NCBI RefSeq assembly: GCF_015832195.1
Contig: NC_052027.1
Coordinates: 62,001-126,000, forward strand
DNA: 64,000 nucleotides
Origin: Motacilla alba alba
Taxonomy: Eukaryota; Chordata; Aves; Passeriformes; Motacillidae
Reading direction: 5' to 3'
In this document: piece by piece, positions 1 to 11,700 of the stretch
Layout: each line of letters begins with the position of its first letter
Position numbering within the stretch: position 1 is the stretch's first letter
The notes under the pieces: model-generated
Database searches by the model: none
What the model was told of the DNA's origin: nothing
What the model saw: the letters and a program-made list of their open reading frames with translations, nothing else
Program-made: the position numbers and the translations under genes

Positions 1-2610
1 TACAAGGAAGAGAATTAGTTTGGGATTGCTGTGTCTATTGAGATACTGCAAACTCTTGGACTATCTCTTCCCTTATTCTTCACACCCACACTTTTATTTG
101 CATCTTCCATTGCATTTAAGTTTATCACTTCCAGTAAGCTCAGTTAGCAGTGCTTTTAATGAACTAAAGAAAAGTATCACTTAGCCATTCCTTGGCACAA
201 TTCAAGCCTTCAGAAGCTAGGTGTGCCAGGAGATCACAGGAGTATAGACATAAAAGATGGATGATGACATGTGAGTTCATTGGATTAAGTGCGTGCATGG
301 TATCAGGAAAGGTGTACTTCCCAGGAGCTCCTGTGACAATACAGAACAGTCTCAGAAGTTAAGACCTGAGTGCTATTGGAGTGGTCAGAGAAGAGGAGAA
401 TGGAGATGGTGGCACAAATATACCCATGTCCAGGTGAGATCTATAACATTTTGAGACTTCTCTTTAAACTTTCATTGGTGCCACTGGGATGCAGGTCTGT
501 TGCAAACAAAGCCCATGTAATAGTTTAGCAATATTGCAAGTTCTGCTACTGTATGAACCTTTAATAATGCCATTCATAATGATTACAACACTGATATCCT
601 GAGGCATTCTTCCCAAATTATAATGTGTTCTTATATCAACATAATGCAGTCATTTATCAGAGAGAGAGAAAAGGAAGGAATACCTTAATTTCATGTCCTC
701 ATGGGACAAACAATTACAAACTGCAGGAGGACTGTGTGAGTAAGGACTGAGACTGGCTAAATTATTAATAAGTCTCCTGAGCTGTTCCTGTATTTTTCTT
801 GCTCTTGTGCTGAGGTCCCTTTGCTGCTGAAGCTCGATAGGTTTTCAAAAGTGTGGTGATGCCACCCACACTGAAAACCTGCAGATACGAGTAGACAATG
901 GTGAGGAACAGCGTTACTGCTTGGCCCTTTGCCCAGCCATGACAAATGCACTGGGTGGCCTGTGAGAGCTCCTGGACTCTGCGCGTGAGGGGAAAGCGGG
1001 AGGCAGAACAGAAAGGCTGAGAGCCACACCTGCATGGGAGACACATAGCCCTGTTTGCAGCTTAGAGGTAAATGCAGATATGTAGGGAGTTTCCTTTCTG
1101 AAAGGAAATAAGAACCTGGTCAGTGACCTTGGGAGTCTCATCATTGTCCTCTCACATTAGCTCGTCTTTGCCCAGCCTTCTGTTACTCTAGTATTGGCTT
1201 TGATGCCTAGGGTTTGTTCACATCTAGGATCTCCAAGCAGATTAAAGAAGAATAAAGGGATGAAGCAGCAGTGTGAAAGGAAGTTAGTGTTTCAGAGGAA
1301 ATGAGAAGCATAGAAATAATATAAACTGAGTAATCCAGGCCCTCATTACAGACTGACCCAGCTGGCCAACATGTCTATTAGAAAATATGGCAATGTCAGA
1401 TTTTGTTTCTCAAGACAAAAGTCTCACCCTCTTGGCTGAACACAGGAACCTTGCCCTAGAAATGTAAAAAGCTTGGGGCCACTGTGGTGTATAAGCTGTA
1501 TATAAACTCCTAGAATGACCCTGAGGTCAAAAAACCAAATCTGATCCTTGAATGTGAATACTCAGTAAAGTCAGGTAGGAATAGCTGGGTGTTACAGCTC
1601 ATATATACAGCTTGGTATCCATCTTTTGCCAGTGCCGAAGTAATGAGTTATGTGTTGCAGTACCAAGAGCAGTATCAAAACTGGATGGCAGCAGAAGCTG
1701 ATGCTGAAATGATTGGTAGATTGAATAATGCTAATGCAGAATTGGATGAAGTTCAGAGATTTTAGAAGTATTAAATCATAAATGGCATGACATAGTAAGA
1801 CACCAAAATCTTCACCTATTTCATATAAAAGTAAGAATTAAGGGACAACTTGAATACAGCGTGAGAGTACACAGTAACAAAATCTGAAAGACTGGCCACC
1901 ACTTCAGCAAAGGTTTAAAAAGATCCAGCAACTGGAATTTGGAGCTAGGCATATGCAGATCAGCTTTAGTCATGCTTTGTGGAGGTTTTGAGATCACTGG
2001 CAGTTTTAATTGAATTTTTTTTTTTAATAAAATGCTGTGAAGCCACAGGCCTGTATTACACTGGCCTAAGTTTCACACCAGGTCCAGTACTCTTACTGCA
2101 CACCTTTCTCTGGGTTTCTGGAGCTGAATTTATGTTCCCTTGAAACAATCCAAGGATTCTGGAACCTGAGTATCTTGTAGTTTAATTGATGACGTTGGTA
2201 TTACCATTATACTTTTCTTGTCCTTTTGATGTTTTCCCAGAAAACCCATTGCCACAGTATTTAACTTCCACTTAAAAATGTTAGTGTAATTTTACTGAAT
2301 CTGTTTTGAGGGGTTGACTAGGGAGGAACAAAGCAGTTCTGCTTCCAGCTAAGCATGAAGTTTTTACTCCAAACTGGGCCAGAACACTGATCTCTTGGGG
2401 AAGCTTGAACAAGTTCATTTAACTTCCCATTGCTCTTTTCAGAGTCTTCTGCTTGCCTAAATGGTTGCCTTTGAACGCAGCAGCCAAAAAAACCTCTGCT
2501 TGATAAATCTTTCTTTCCAAGCCCTGCAGTTCTGCAGGGGTTCTATATGTCTGAGCAACAATGAGTCTGGGAATAACACCATTGAGCTAATCTGTTCTGT
2601 TTTTCTGCAG
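1..2610 (+). other. FGD5 intron (3' part), no clear exon
   Basis: This is intron sequence before the first exon visible here; the donor lies outside the window. It is AT-rich. The only notable content is a degraded coding-like stretch at about 1514-1884, followed by a T run with AATAAA at about 2025. ORFs on the - strand at 757-1144 have no recognisable content. Confidence 0.7.
1514..1884 (+). pseudogene. Unidentified degraded coding-like sequence
   Basis: One frame is open from 1514 to a TAG at 1763 (about 83 codons). A neighbouring frame continues from about 1759 to TGA at 1885 (42 codons). The peptide text looks protein-like: AWYPSFASAEVMSYVLQYQE, then NWMAAEADAEMIGRLNNANA, then EVLNHKWHDIVRHQNLHLF. 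I do not recognise the family. It could be a retrocopy or old exon with one frameshift, or chance. There is no splice context linking it to FGD5. Confidence 0.3.
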
Positions 2611-2740
2611 TGCCTATACTGAGCCCTACAAGGTGTGCCCAGTCTCTGTGACACCAATGGAAGTAGTCACATCAGATGAGGAACAAAAGAGTTCAGAAGA
2701 TGATGACAGCAGCCTTGGTGATCCCAGTCTCACCAACAAG
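2611..2740 (+). CDS. FGD5: FGD5 exon, probably exon 2: linker before the DH domain
   Basis: The acceptor is a clear pyrimidine tract ending ttttctgcag; the donor is AAG|gtaaaa. The first T completes a phase-2 codon. It then reads AYTEPYKVCPVSVTPMEVV followed by an acidic, Ser-rich tract (SDEEQKSSEDDDSSLGDPS) of likely disordered linker. It ends on a whole codon. Confidence 0.9.
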
Positions 2741-5700
2741 GTAAAAAACCCTAAAAGTGGTTAATGCACAAAACCTGGAGAGGGCAAAGCAATTTGCAGA
2801 AGATCCTGGATTCTTAGCTCTCTGCTTTTTGTCTGGTGCTCATTTAGAAATGGCAGAGCCATCAGTCCTTTATTCCCCCACTGCACTAGGATTAATTTAC
2901 CTCTACAGCACATGACAAAGGCAAAGAATGTAGTCAGAAGATGGACAGTGGAGGCAACATAAACAGCAAGAAAGGCCTGACTTGAATGTCAGGATAAAAG
3001 TCTCACTCCAAAGCATTTAGTTTCCATCTCGAGAATTTAAAATTACATTGAATCAAAAAAAGACATATGGAGATGACCTGCACTGTGCACAAACAGGGAC
3101 CAGTAAGCAGAATATCAAAGGTCTCAAAACAATCAGGGCAGCTACTGACTCAAAAGCAGCAGGACATAAGAATGTCTTTGCTGCCCCTTACACATTTCCA
3201 CTGGTTTCCAGACTCCAGGAATCATTCTGTTTTGCAAACCTTTTACATATTAAAATATGCACTTGTGCACATACACAAAACTGAAATGTGCTGCAGTTGG
3301 GAACTACAGATTTGTGTGCCTTGAGGAAGTACCCACTTCAGATGCCTTTCAAGGGACAGCTCTTGATTTATATAATTATGCTGATCCTCCAGGACAGCTG
3401 GAATCTAGCTCTTCAAGGATGGATCTGGAAGACAAATATTAACTACTTTTCCTTCAGTCACACTGATTCACAGAGCTAACCTGAAAAAGGGAATTGTTCT
3501 TGTAATGTCTAAGTTTACTTTCCACTGGCACTACCATAAAGTGCTACATAGTGCATAACAATTACAAATGAAGCATTATGAAGTCACTCAGATACCAAAG
3601 CTTATAAAATTGCTATGAGCCTCTGATTGTGACAGTAGCACTCTTGTCTGAGTACAATCAAGCTACAGTACACTCTGAAGTACAACACACACGTAGTAAA
3701 ATGCACGAGGAGATGCAATTTATCCATGGCAAGTTAGTGGCACACACAGCGATGGAGCTTCTGCTTCCATGTTTTCACAAGCTGCCCTGCTTTGAAATGC
3801 AGAGGGTACTCTAAAAGAATACTCCACAGAAGTGGCTTGCACAATGCTTCTGGTTGATAAAATTGTTCTATGATCTACTTGTGCAGCTTTTAGGCCAAAC
3901 AACTCCATCCTAGCCCCATGGAGGCAGTTTTGCCCCAAGCCCCACAATTTTTTTAAGCTGGCTCTGTTTAGTTTAGTTTTTAAAGGAGACCAGTGTGGTT
4001 CTGATCAAGGTCATGCAAACAGCTGGGTCAGCACAACTGAGAGCTGGCACTATGCTCAGAGGGGAGTGACTGGCACTGTCACCAAATGCCATGAATCTTT
4101 ATGATAATATGTCATAGGCAAAATTCAAGGACTTCAGTGTCATATGGTCTGTCTAGAGCAAGTCTGAGAGTGTCTCTATGCATTGTCTCTCTTAGGTTAT
4201 TTAATTGCTGTTTGTTTAACCAGGAAATTAACTCTGAGATACACAACAGTGTCTGTAGACAGATTTCTGGGAACAGGGGATAGAGGGGGTATAGGTCCCT
4301 CAACTATTCACGCTCTGAAACAAAGTCCAAGTGATTATTATAAGACTGCCAAGCTACCAGCATTTTAGAAATCTATAGTCCCTGCAGCCAGTCATGTGCC
4401 TAGTCCTGTGGTATAGCTCTCTCCCAGCTCCCTCTTCAGAAGCTGCTCTCTGGGCCTCACTCCAAGCCTTTGCTTAGCAGATGGAGGCCATGGCAGCCAT
4501 GTAGGGACCCCTGACTTTCTGCTTCACTGAGTCTTCTTACCGGCATACTTGGTCTGGCAAGCAATGTCACGAAGACTTGATACTGCACTCATTTCCCCTG
4601 AGTCCACTTTAGGTCACTGGGGGCTGCATTTCTTTGCGACTACTAGACCACTGTTTTAGCTCCTTCATCACTGCTGAAAAAGTCAAACTTTCCCAGTACA
4701 TTCCTTTCAGTACATATTTCTATGCTTTGGCCATCTCTTACCATAAGGATCAATCATGAATTAGGAGCAAAATACTATTAGCCACTTGCACCTCAGAGCC
4801 ATACAGTTTGCTTCTTTGACAGTTATCTGTGTCTTCCAAGATGCCTACCAGTTAAATAGATGCCTCTGATAGGTCGAACAATGTTGTCTGGTGAAGTACT
4901 GAATTAATTCTGGAGATATTTATGGCCATTTAGTTTAGACACTTTTTTTGGTACACAATAAAGCCCTTTGTCCCATTTGGTCCACAGGTCTCACTGACGG
5001 CAGTCAGAACAGTTTGGAATATGACCATTTTGATAAAGAACTACCCTTTCCAAGTGGTATATCCTCAACAGCTGTGAAGCTAGCCTGTTCAAAGTTAAGC
5101 ACTTTCTGCTTCTTTGACAAATTTTGAACCTGTAAAAATCCACAGAAGATTTCACTCCTCCTTCAATAACAGGACATTTTTCAAACTTGCCATCTGTATT
5201 AGCAGCTATTACATTGTACTGTATTACTAGTATTTGAATTGAGGGAAATGGCCTGTCTTGGAAAGTCCAGGATGCCAGACACTGAACAACAAAGAATAAA
5301 GTCTGGTCACTATTTTTACTATAGAAATATGTCAGTTTAAAGTGCTCTCTTGTCACTATAGGACATGAAAGAACACAAATGCACACTGTTGTTCTCAAGG
5401 TGAAGAAAAAAGGGAACGCTTATATTCTGACTCCAACACTTATAGTTTTCCAAAAGTGACAGTGGATTGGATTGTGACAGCGCCACCTCTCCAATGACAC
5501 TGGACAAACCAACAATCCATCAAATTTCTCCTCCTCTATAAAGGAATGCAAAAAAAGGAGTTATTTACAGAAAGTATGTGAGAAAGTTTGTTACAAGAAT
5601 GTAAGCATCAGAAGGCTTAGAAAATCTTAAAAAATCAGGGTGACACTCTCTAACACTGCTTTACTTTGCAGAATGAGAAATCTCTTAATTGCCTCTGACT

Positions 5701-8700
5701 TCTGTTGACAGAAAGAAGGCCAGTCGAGAGCTTACCTCATTGCCCAGGAACTAATGTCTTCAGAAAAAGTGTGAGTTTTTTTTTTATAATCTACCTGTCA
5801 CGCTTCTAAAATTAAAGCTATGCAGTCCACCCTTCAGTATTCATTTGATGGCAGTTAATAAAAGTTTGTCTCTCTCCCCAGATATGTGGAAATGCTCCAG
5901 TTGTTACGTATGGTAAGTAAATAATTTTAATCACTGAAACCTAGATACCCTTTTATTTAGCACCAACTTTAAAGACATAAAAGCACTGAAGGGATTTAAG
6001 TGAATTTGAGGAAGAATGGCTTACTGTGAACCATTCAAATCTATTATTTGTCATCTAGAGGGAAAAGCATTGGCCAACAGCTGGGGCTTCTTGAGGCTGA
6101 GACTAGTGTAAGATGCATAACAAGACTAGTGCAGAGAAGGAGATGGTGATAAACAGGGGTGAAAACTCTCCCTTCACAGTGAGACAGATAGGAATAGAGC
6201 TGTGAAGCATGGGGATTTGGTTTCAATGGACTCACTCTGCTTGCATTTAAGATTCTTTTTTCCTAATCAGTATTGGTAATAGCCAGTGTGCCCTGGGTAT
6301 CCACACTGTGTCACAGTGTTTTGGTTTAAGACAATTTTAAGAGGCAGATACTCTAAAATGAGTTACCTCCCCATTGATTTAACAAATCCTTTTCCACCAA
6401 TAAGGAGAAAGGAACAGGAGTGGATGTAAGTGAAAAAATAGCAGTCTATAAAAAAGAAACAGCAACAGACAAAAAATAACAGTAATCCTCACTAGTTACA
6501 AAGTTGCTGAGCTCTCACGGACTATGGGAAGCAAACATAAACTCCAAAGGGCAGAGTAACCCCTCCCTCAAGACCGTGCCCTCCGCAGCCCAGAGCGGAG
6601 ACAAAAGGAAAATGTCAGACAAACCCCTAAGACGGCGCCCTCCTCAGACAACTGCATGTGGGGAGACAAAGATGGCAGCAGCCCTCCCTTCCTCATCTCT
6701 CCAGCAGCAGCAGCAGCTCCATTGACAAAGGTGGCCAGCACCCTCAGGCATCTGGAGCTTGGGAACTGAAGAACTCGGTGAATCTGCAGTGCCAGCCTCT
6801 CTGCCTGTCCCTAGGCTGGCGGTATCCAACCAGCATCAGCATTGCATCCTCCAAGCCACTGGTGCTGGTGCTGTACTGCTCTCTCGGGTCCCTGTTCTGA
6901 TGGGGGCTAGGGAGAAAATGAACTCTCAAGAGCAGAAAGATCAGTGGCTCAACCCCAACCAGTGCCGGCCTTCCGCTGCAGATAGATGTTATAAAATTCA
7001 CTCTGAAAGCTTTTCATTTTGAAATGCAGCCCAGAAGCAACTTTCTCCTAAGGCCAGAGGGAAACAAAAACAAACCAAAGCCTCTACCTACACTGCCTCA
7101 ACTATCTTGCCCTGCAAGAACAAAAGGGAAAAGAGCAAGAGGCAAGGGAAAGAGAGCCCTGCCTGGGTAATGTTAACATGAAAAAGACAGGCACCCTCTG
7201 GTTCTGCTTCTGGCTGCACCATGAGGTGTTAATGAGACAGTAACAACTTTGGTCTCAGGTAGGTATGGAATACCAAAACATTTTGGGTTAGCCAAGACAC
7301 ACAGCTAATCACCATGGGGAAAATACAAATTCTGGTCTCAGAAACATGTGAGAGAACACCCAGAAATAATCACTTTCAGTCCCTGATAGAGAATTCTTGC
7401 ATGGCATAAACTGACTGGTAACTTTGTCCTGGAATACTCTGTGTCCCTTTAACAGATCTTCCTTTGCTTCCCTAGAGACAGGTACACAGCTTAGATGGCC
7501 TTGTTGTCAGTATCTTTCTTGGCTGTTAGTTGAAAGGTAGTAAGGAATAATAGCCACTACACAAAGCATACTGCTGCTATTTCCCCTGCTGCTTGGAAAG
7601 AAATTTCCTGAGAAGGAAAAAAGTAACGCCAAGTTGTCCTTGGCGGACACCTCAAACACTAGCAGTGGAACAGGAACCCTGATGGGGACATAAGTAATGA
7701 GGTTAGAACTCAAAGGATGCTTAGTGTGACAATGTCACTGAATTGGGAGAAGCTGTTGGTTCCCTGAAGGGCAGAAAGGCCTTGCAGACAGGCCTTGACA
7801 AATTAGATAGATGGGCCATCATCAACCACAGGAAGTTTGACAAGGACAAGTGCCACATTCTGTGCCTGGGGCAGGGCAACCCTGGCTGTATATATAGACT
7901 GGGGAACATGAGACTGAGAGCAGCACTGTGGAAAGGGACCTGGAGGTTCTTCTCGGTGGTCAGTTGGATCTGTGTTAGGTGTGCCCTGGCAGCCAGGAAA
8001 GCCAACTGTGTCCTGGGGGGCATTAGGCACAGCAGGACCATCATTGTCCTGCTCTGCTCTGGTATGACGTCACCTCGTGTCCTGGGGGCAGTTTTGGGGA
8101 CCACATTATAAAAAAGACATTAAGCTATTAGAGAGTGTCCAAAGGAGGCCATGAGGATGGGACATGTTTGGAGGGGAAGCCTTATGAGGAGTAGCCAAAG
8201 ACACTTGGTTTCTTCAGCCTGGAGAAGGAGAGACTGAAGTCAGACCTCACTGAGATCTTCAACATCCTCTTGAGGGGCAGCAGAGGGGCAGGTCCAATCT
8301 CTTCACTCTCATGACTCAAGAGAATAGCTGGAGCAGAATCAGCAGAGGTTGAGGTTGAGTATTAGAAAAAGGATTTTCACCCAAAAGGTGGTTGAATACT
8401 GAAACTGGTTCCCCAGGGAAGTGGTCTCAGCACCGAGTCTGAGTCTAAGAAGCATTTGGACAATGCTCTCGACCACAGTGTGGAATTCTTGGAATGTCCT
8501 ATAAAGGCCCAGGAGTTGGACTTGACAATCCTGATTGTCCCCTTGCGACTCAGCATATTCTATGATTCTGTGATATTGCTTCCTGCTCATTGTGCCTCTC
8601 AAGCAATCTACCAAAGCAGCAGAACCAGACACTTTAAGGGACTTAGATGCTTAGCTAATTAATTTGCTAGTACTTTGATAAATTGGTGATAATCTCCCTA

Positions 8701-11700
8701 GCCATTTTCCTCTTCTATCCTGGCTTTCCTCTGATTTCTGCACACTAAACACATTATTTGACACCAGTGAGACAAAGCTGTAGTTATCTGCTGTTCCCTG
8801 GGGAAGTCAGAGTGCTTTCTTCACCTGTGGGATACAGGGCTTCTGACCATTGAGAACATTCAAGGAACTCCTTACTGAAATTAATTATTTCCTAAAGTAT
8901 CACCAAGAAGAAGAAAAGGCTCTGCCAGCTTCAGAGAAGATAAATATCTATACAGGAAATTACCTTGCACAGAAAGTATTAGTCACTTTGCACCTTAATT
9001 GAAATAGTCTTCATCTATTTCATTTTCCATTTCCAAATACATTTGTACTTCGGTACATTATAGACAGCATGTAAAAGGAGACCTGTAAAAGCATATATAC
9101 AGTGGAGGGAGAGTATTTAGTGGAGGTGTCTAGGAGAGGCCTCTCATTTGCATTACATCTGGCATTTTCCATACACCTCTAGGAGATAAAAGTGACTTAC
9201 TAATGCCAGAAAACTTCTCAATATATATATCCGAACTTGAAATGCCTTTCAGTGCCTTTATCCACAGTATAAATGGCTGCACACCCTCATGGCTGCTATA
9301 GCACCAGTCTGCATTGCCTATGCTATTACTGGGTCAGGGAAGAAATACTTCAGGACTTTCCCCATCCCTTCCCTTTTCTGCTTCCTCGGGTAAATCCCTG
9401 TGTAGTGAAATTTGTTTCCCTGCCTGCCCATCCCACTGGATTAAAGGGATCTTATGAATATTTAGCATGTTCTCATTATTTCCCTAGTTATGAAAGAAAT
9501 TAAGGAAAAGAGAAAGAGGGGGAAAAAAGGCAAGTTAATATGTCAAATGAAAGTAAGAAACGGACCAAAGCAAACCTTTTAATGAATATACTGGTGGGCA
9601 AAGTTAAGCCACTTATTGGTTGTGAAGTGTCAGAATAACTGTAACCATGCACTGTGACATCCCCTGTCCCAATTCCCTGGGTTAGAAAGTTTAATGAAAT
9701 CTCCTCGATTTTAGAACTGGAAGGAGCCATCAGACAGATGAGCAGTCACCAACCGTATGAAGTTTAAGAAGGGCAAAATCACAATTTTGATTAATTATTT
9801 CCTTATACAGTGGAAAAGTTCTTACGAGTCTTTACCCATACATTCCTTTAGGGGTTACAGGAGGCATTCTTCAGCAGAGCCAACAAGCAAGTTTCTCAGA
9901 TAAGATTTAATTGTTTTTATGAGTTGGCTTTCTAACTAGTGAAGATGTATGAATGGAACCTGTGTCAGAGAATGAGGGAGAAGAGAGAAACAGGCAGCCT
10001 GTTTTCACACTTGTCTGCTAGTTCAGGCAGTCTTTGTTTTAGAAGTCAAAAATCTTTATGGGAAAAGGCTCAGAGGGTATGTTTCTGAGTTTCATTGATT
10101 GTCTCTCACCCTGGCATACCCCTTCTCTACTGGTATAAGCTATCTGTACGATACCTAACTACTGCGGTGGCATTCAGAAATAATCTGCAGGTTGCTCCAA
10201 ATGTTTGCGAACACATTCAATCTAGAAAACACTGTCACTTTCTCCATCCCAACTAATGTTGGATCTTTCTATTCACCTGCTGTCCAGTGTATTTTTCAGA
10301 ATATCTAGAGAAACTGTTACCAATATTACAACATGCAAGTCCCTTAGAATGTAGGGGTAATGTTGGTTATTGCCTAACCAAGGCAATATTTTCAATACTG
10401 CCATAACACTAAAAGTTACAATAATCTAATTGTTCCTTTTTCCATATTTGAATAGTTTTAAGAATAGTCACATCAGCAAAAAATCATGCTTTCCTGTGCA
10501 CTTGCTGTTGACACAAGTTCCACTGGCAGATTTCGGAAGCAACCAAGAGTGCCCACAGTCACCAAATTGCTCTCAAGGTACAACACACCATTCATGGCCA
10601 GTTAGGACCTTCCTTGACAACATTCCTCAAGCCAGGCATGCATTTCTGTTTCCCATCACCAACTTTATCAAGAAAACAGTTTCTAAATGCTTAGCATCAA
10701 GTCTCAAGTTTCATCTTCTCATGTAAACCCACGTATTGGTAAGAAAGGCAAAAAACTAAACCACACCCTAGCTGCTTTCAGAAAGGAAAAAAAAGGCTTT
10801 TCTTAAGCCTGCAGCAAGAGCAATTTTGCATCTCATTTCCAGGCTTGGCTAGTGCTGCTGTTCATTCAGCATAACAGATTCTGTTTGGCCTTTCACTGGA
10901 GACTTTAATAAACTGATTGATTGCCAAAATGATGACATTTCCATACACCCACTCTGCTATTGAACTGAAAGACTGGAAACATTGTGTTAGCTCACAAACT
11001 TGGTATCCGTTGGTGTGGTAGTAGTGATAACAATCTAAAAGGTTAGCTGTTACTTGCCCTACTCAAAGGTAATGCAGTTCTCTGGAGCAGTCAGTTCAGG
11101 ACCCATTCTGGTCTGAGCAGGTGGAACTGGCAGGGTCTTCTAGTCCAAGTTCATGGCCTCTTGGTACTCACAGTTTTTCCAAAGTCGATTAGTCTTTGAA
11201 TTTTCTTCAGGATCGTTTAATCTTCAAGCTTTATCATTCTGTCTCCTGTTATGCTTCCCCAGCAGTGCAGGCTGCACTTCACATCCTTTTCTTAGCACTT
11301 GCTCCTGAACAAAATGCCGCAGGTGGCTTTCTCAGCGTAAAATTTCACACATCACCAAGATGGTTTATTTGCTTCCCCTCAGCTGGTCTGTTTCAAATGG
11401 CTTTACAAGTTGAACACAAATGAAACCTAGTGTGACTCAGATTGCTTCAGGATCCCAGTCTGTATGGGACCAAGCATTTGCTTGATAGTGTATCATGACC
11501 ACGTTTATTTTGCCTTTCATTTTTAATAGTGCGCCATGTTCATGCTTATTTTGCCTTTGGCTGTTGTACATAAAATCTTTGTGTGTGCATAAACCCCTTT
11601 GAAGTTATTGCTTCCCTCCAAGATATTTACTGAATTAAGGACAGCTCTGCACTGAAAAGACATCAGCCCCAACATCTCCTTTGAAAAAGAAAATTGACCC

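Noticed and set aside
7743..8111. 122-codon + strand ORF
   Set aside because: It is part of the decayed CR1 reverse transcriptase end and 3'UTR, not a host gene.
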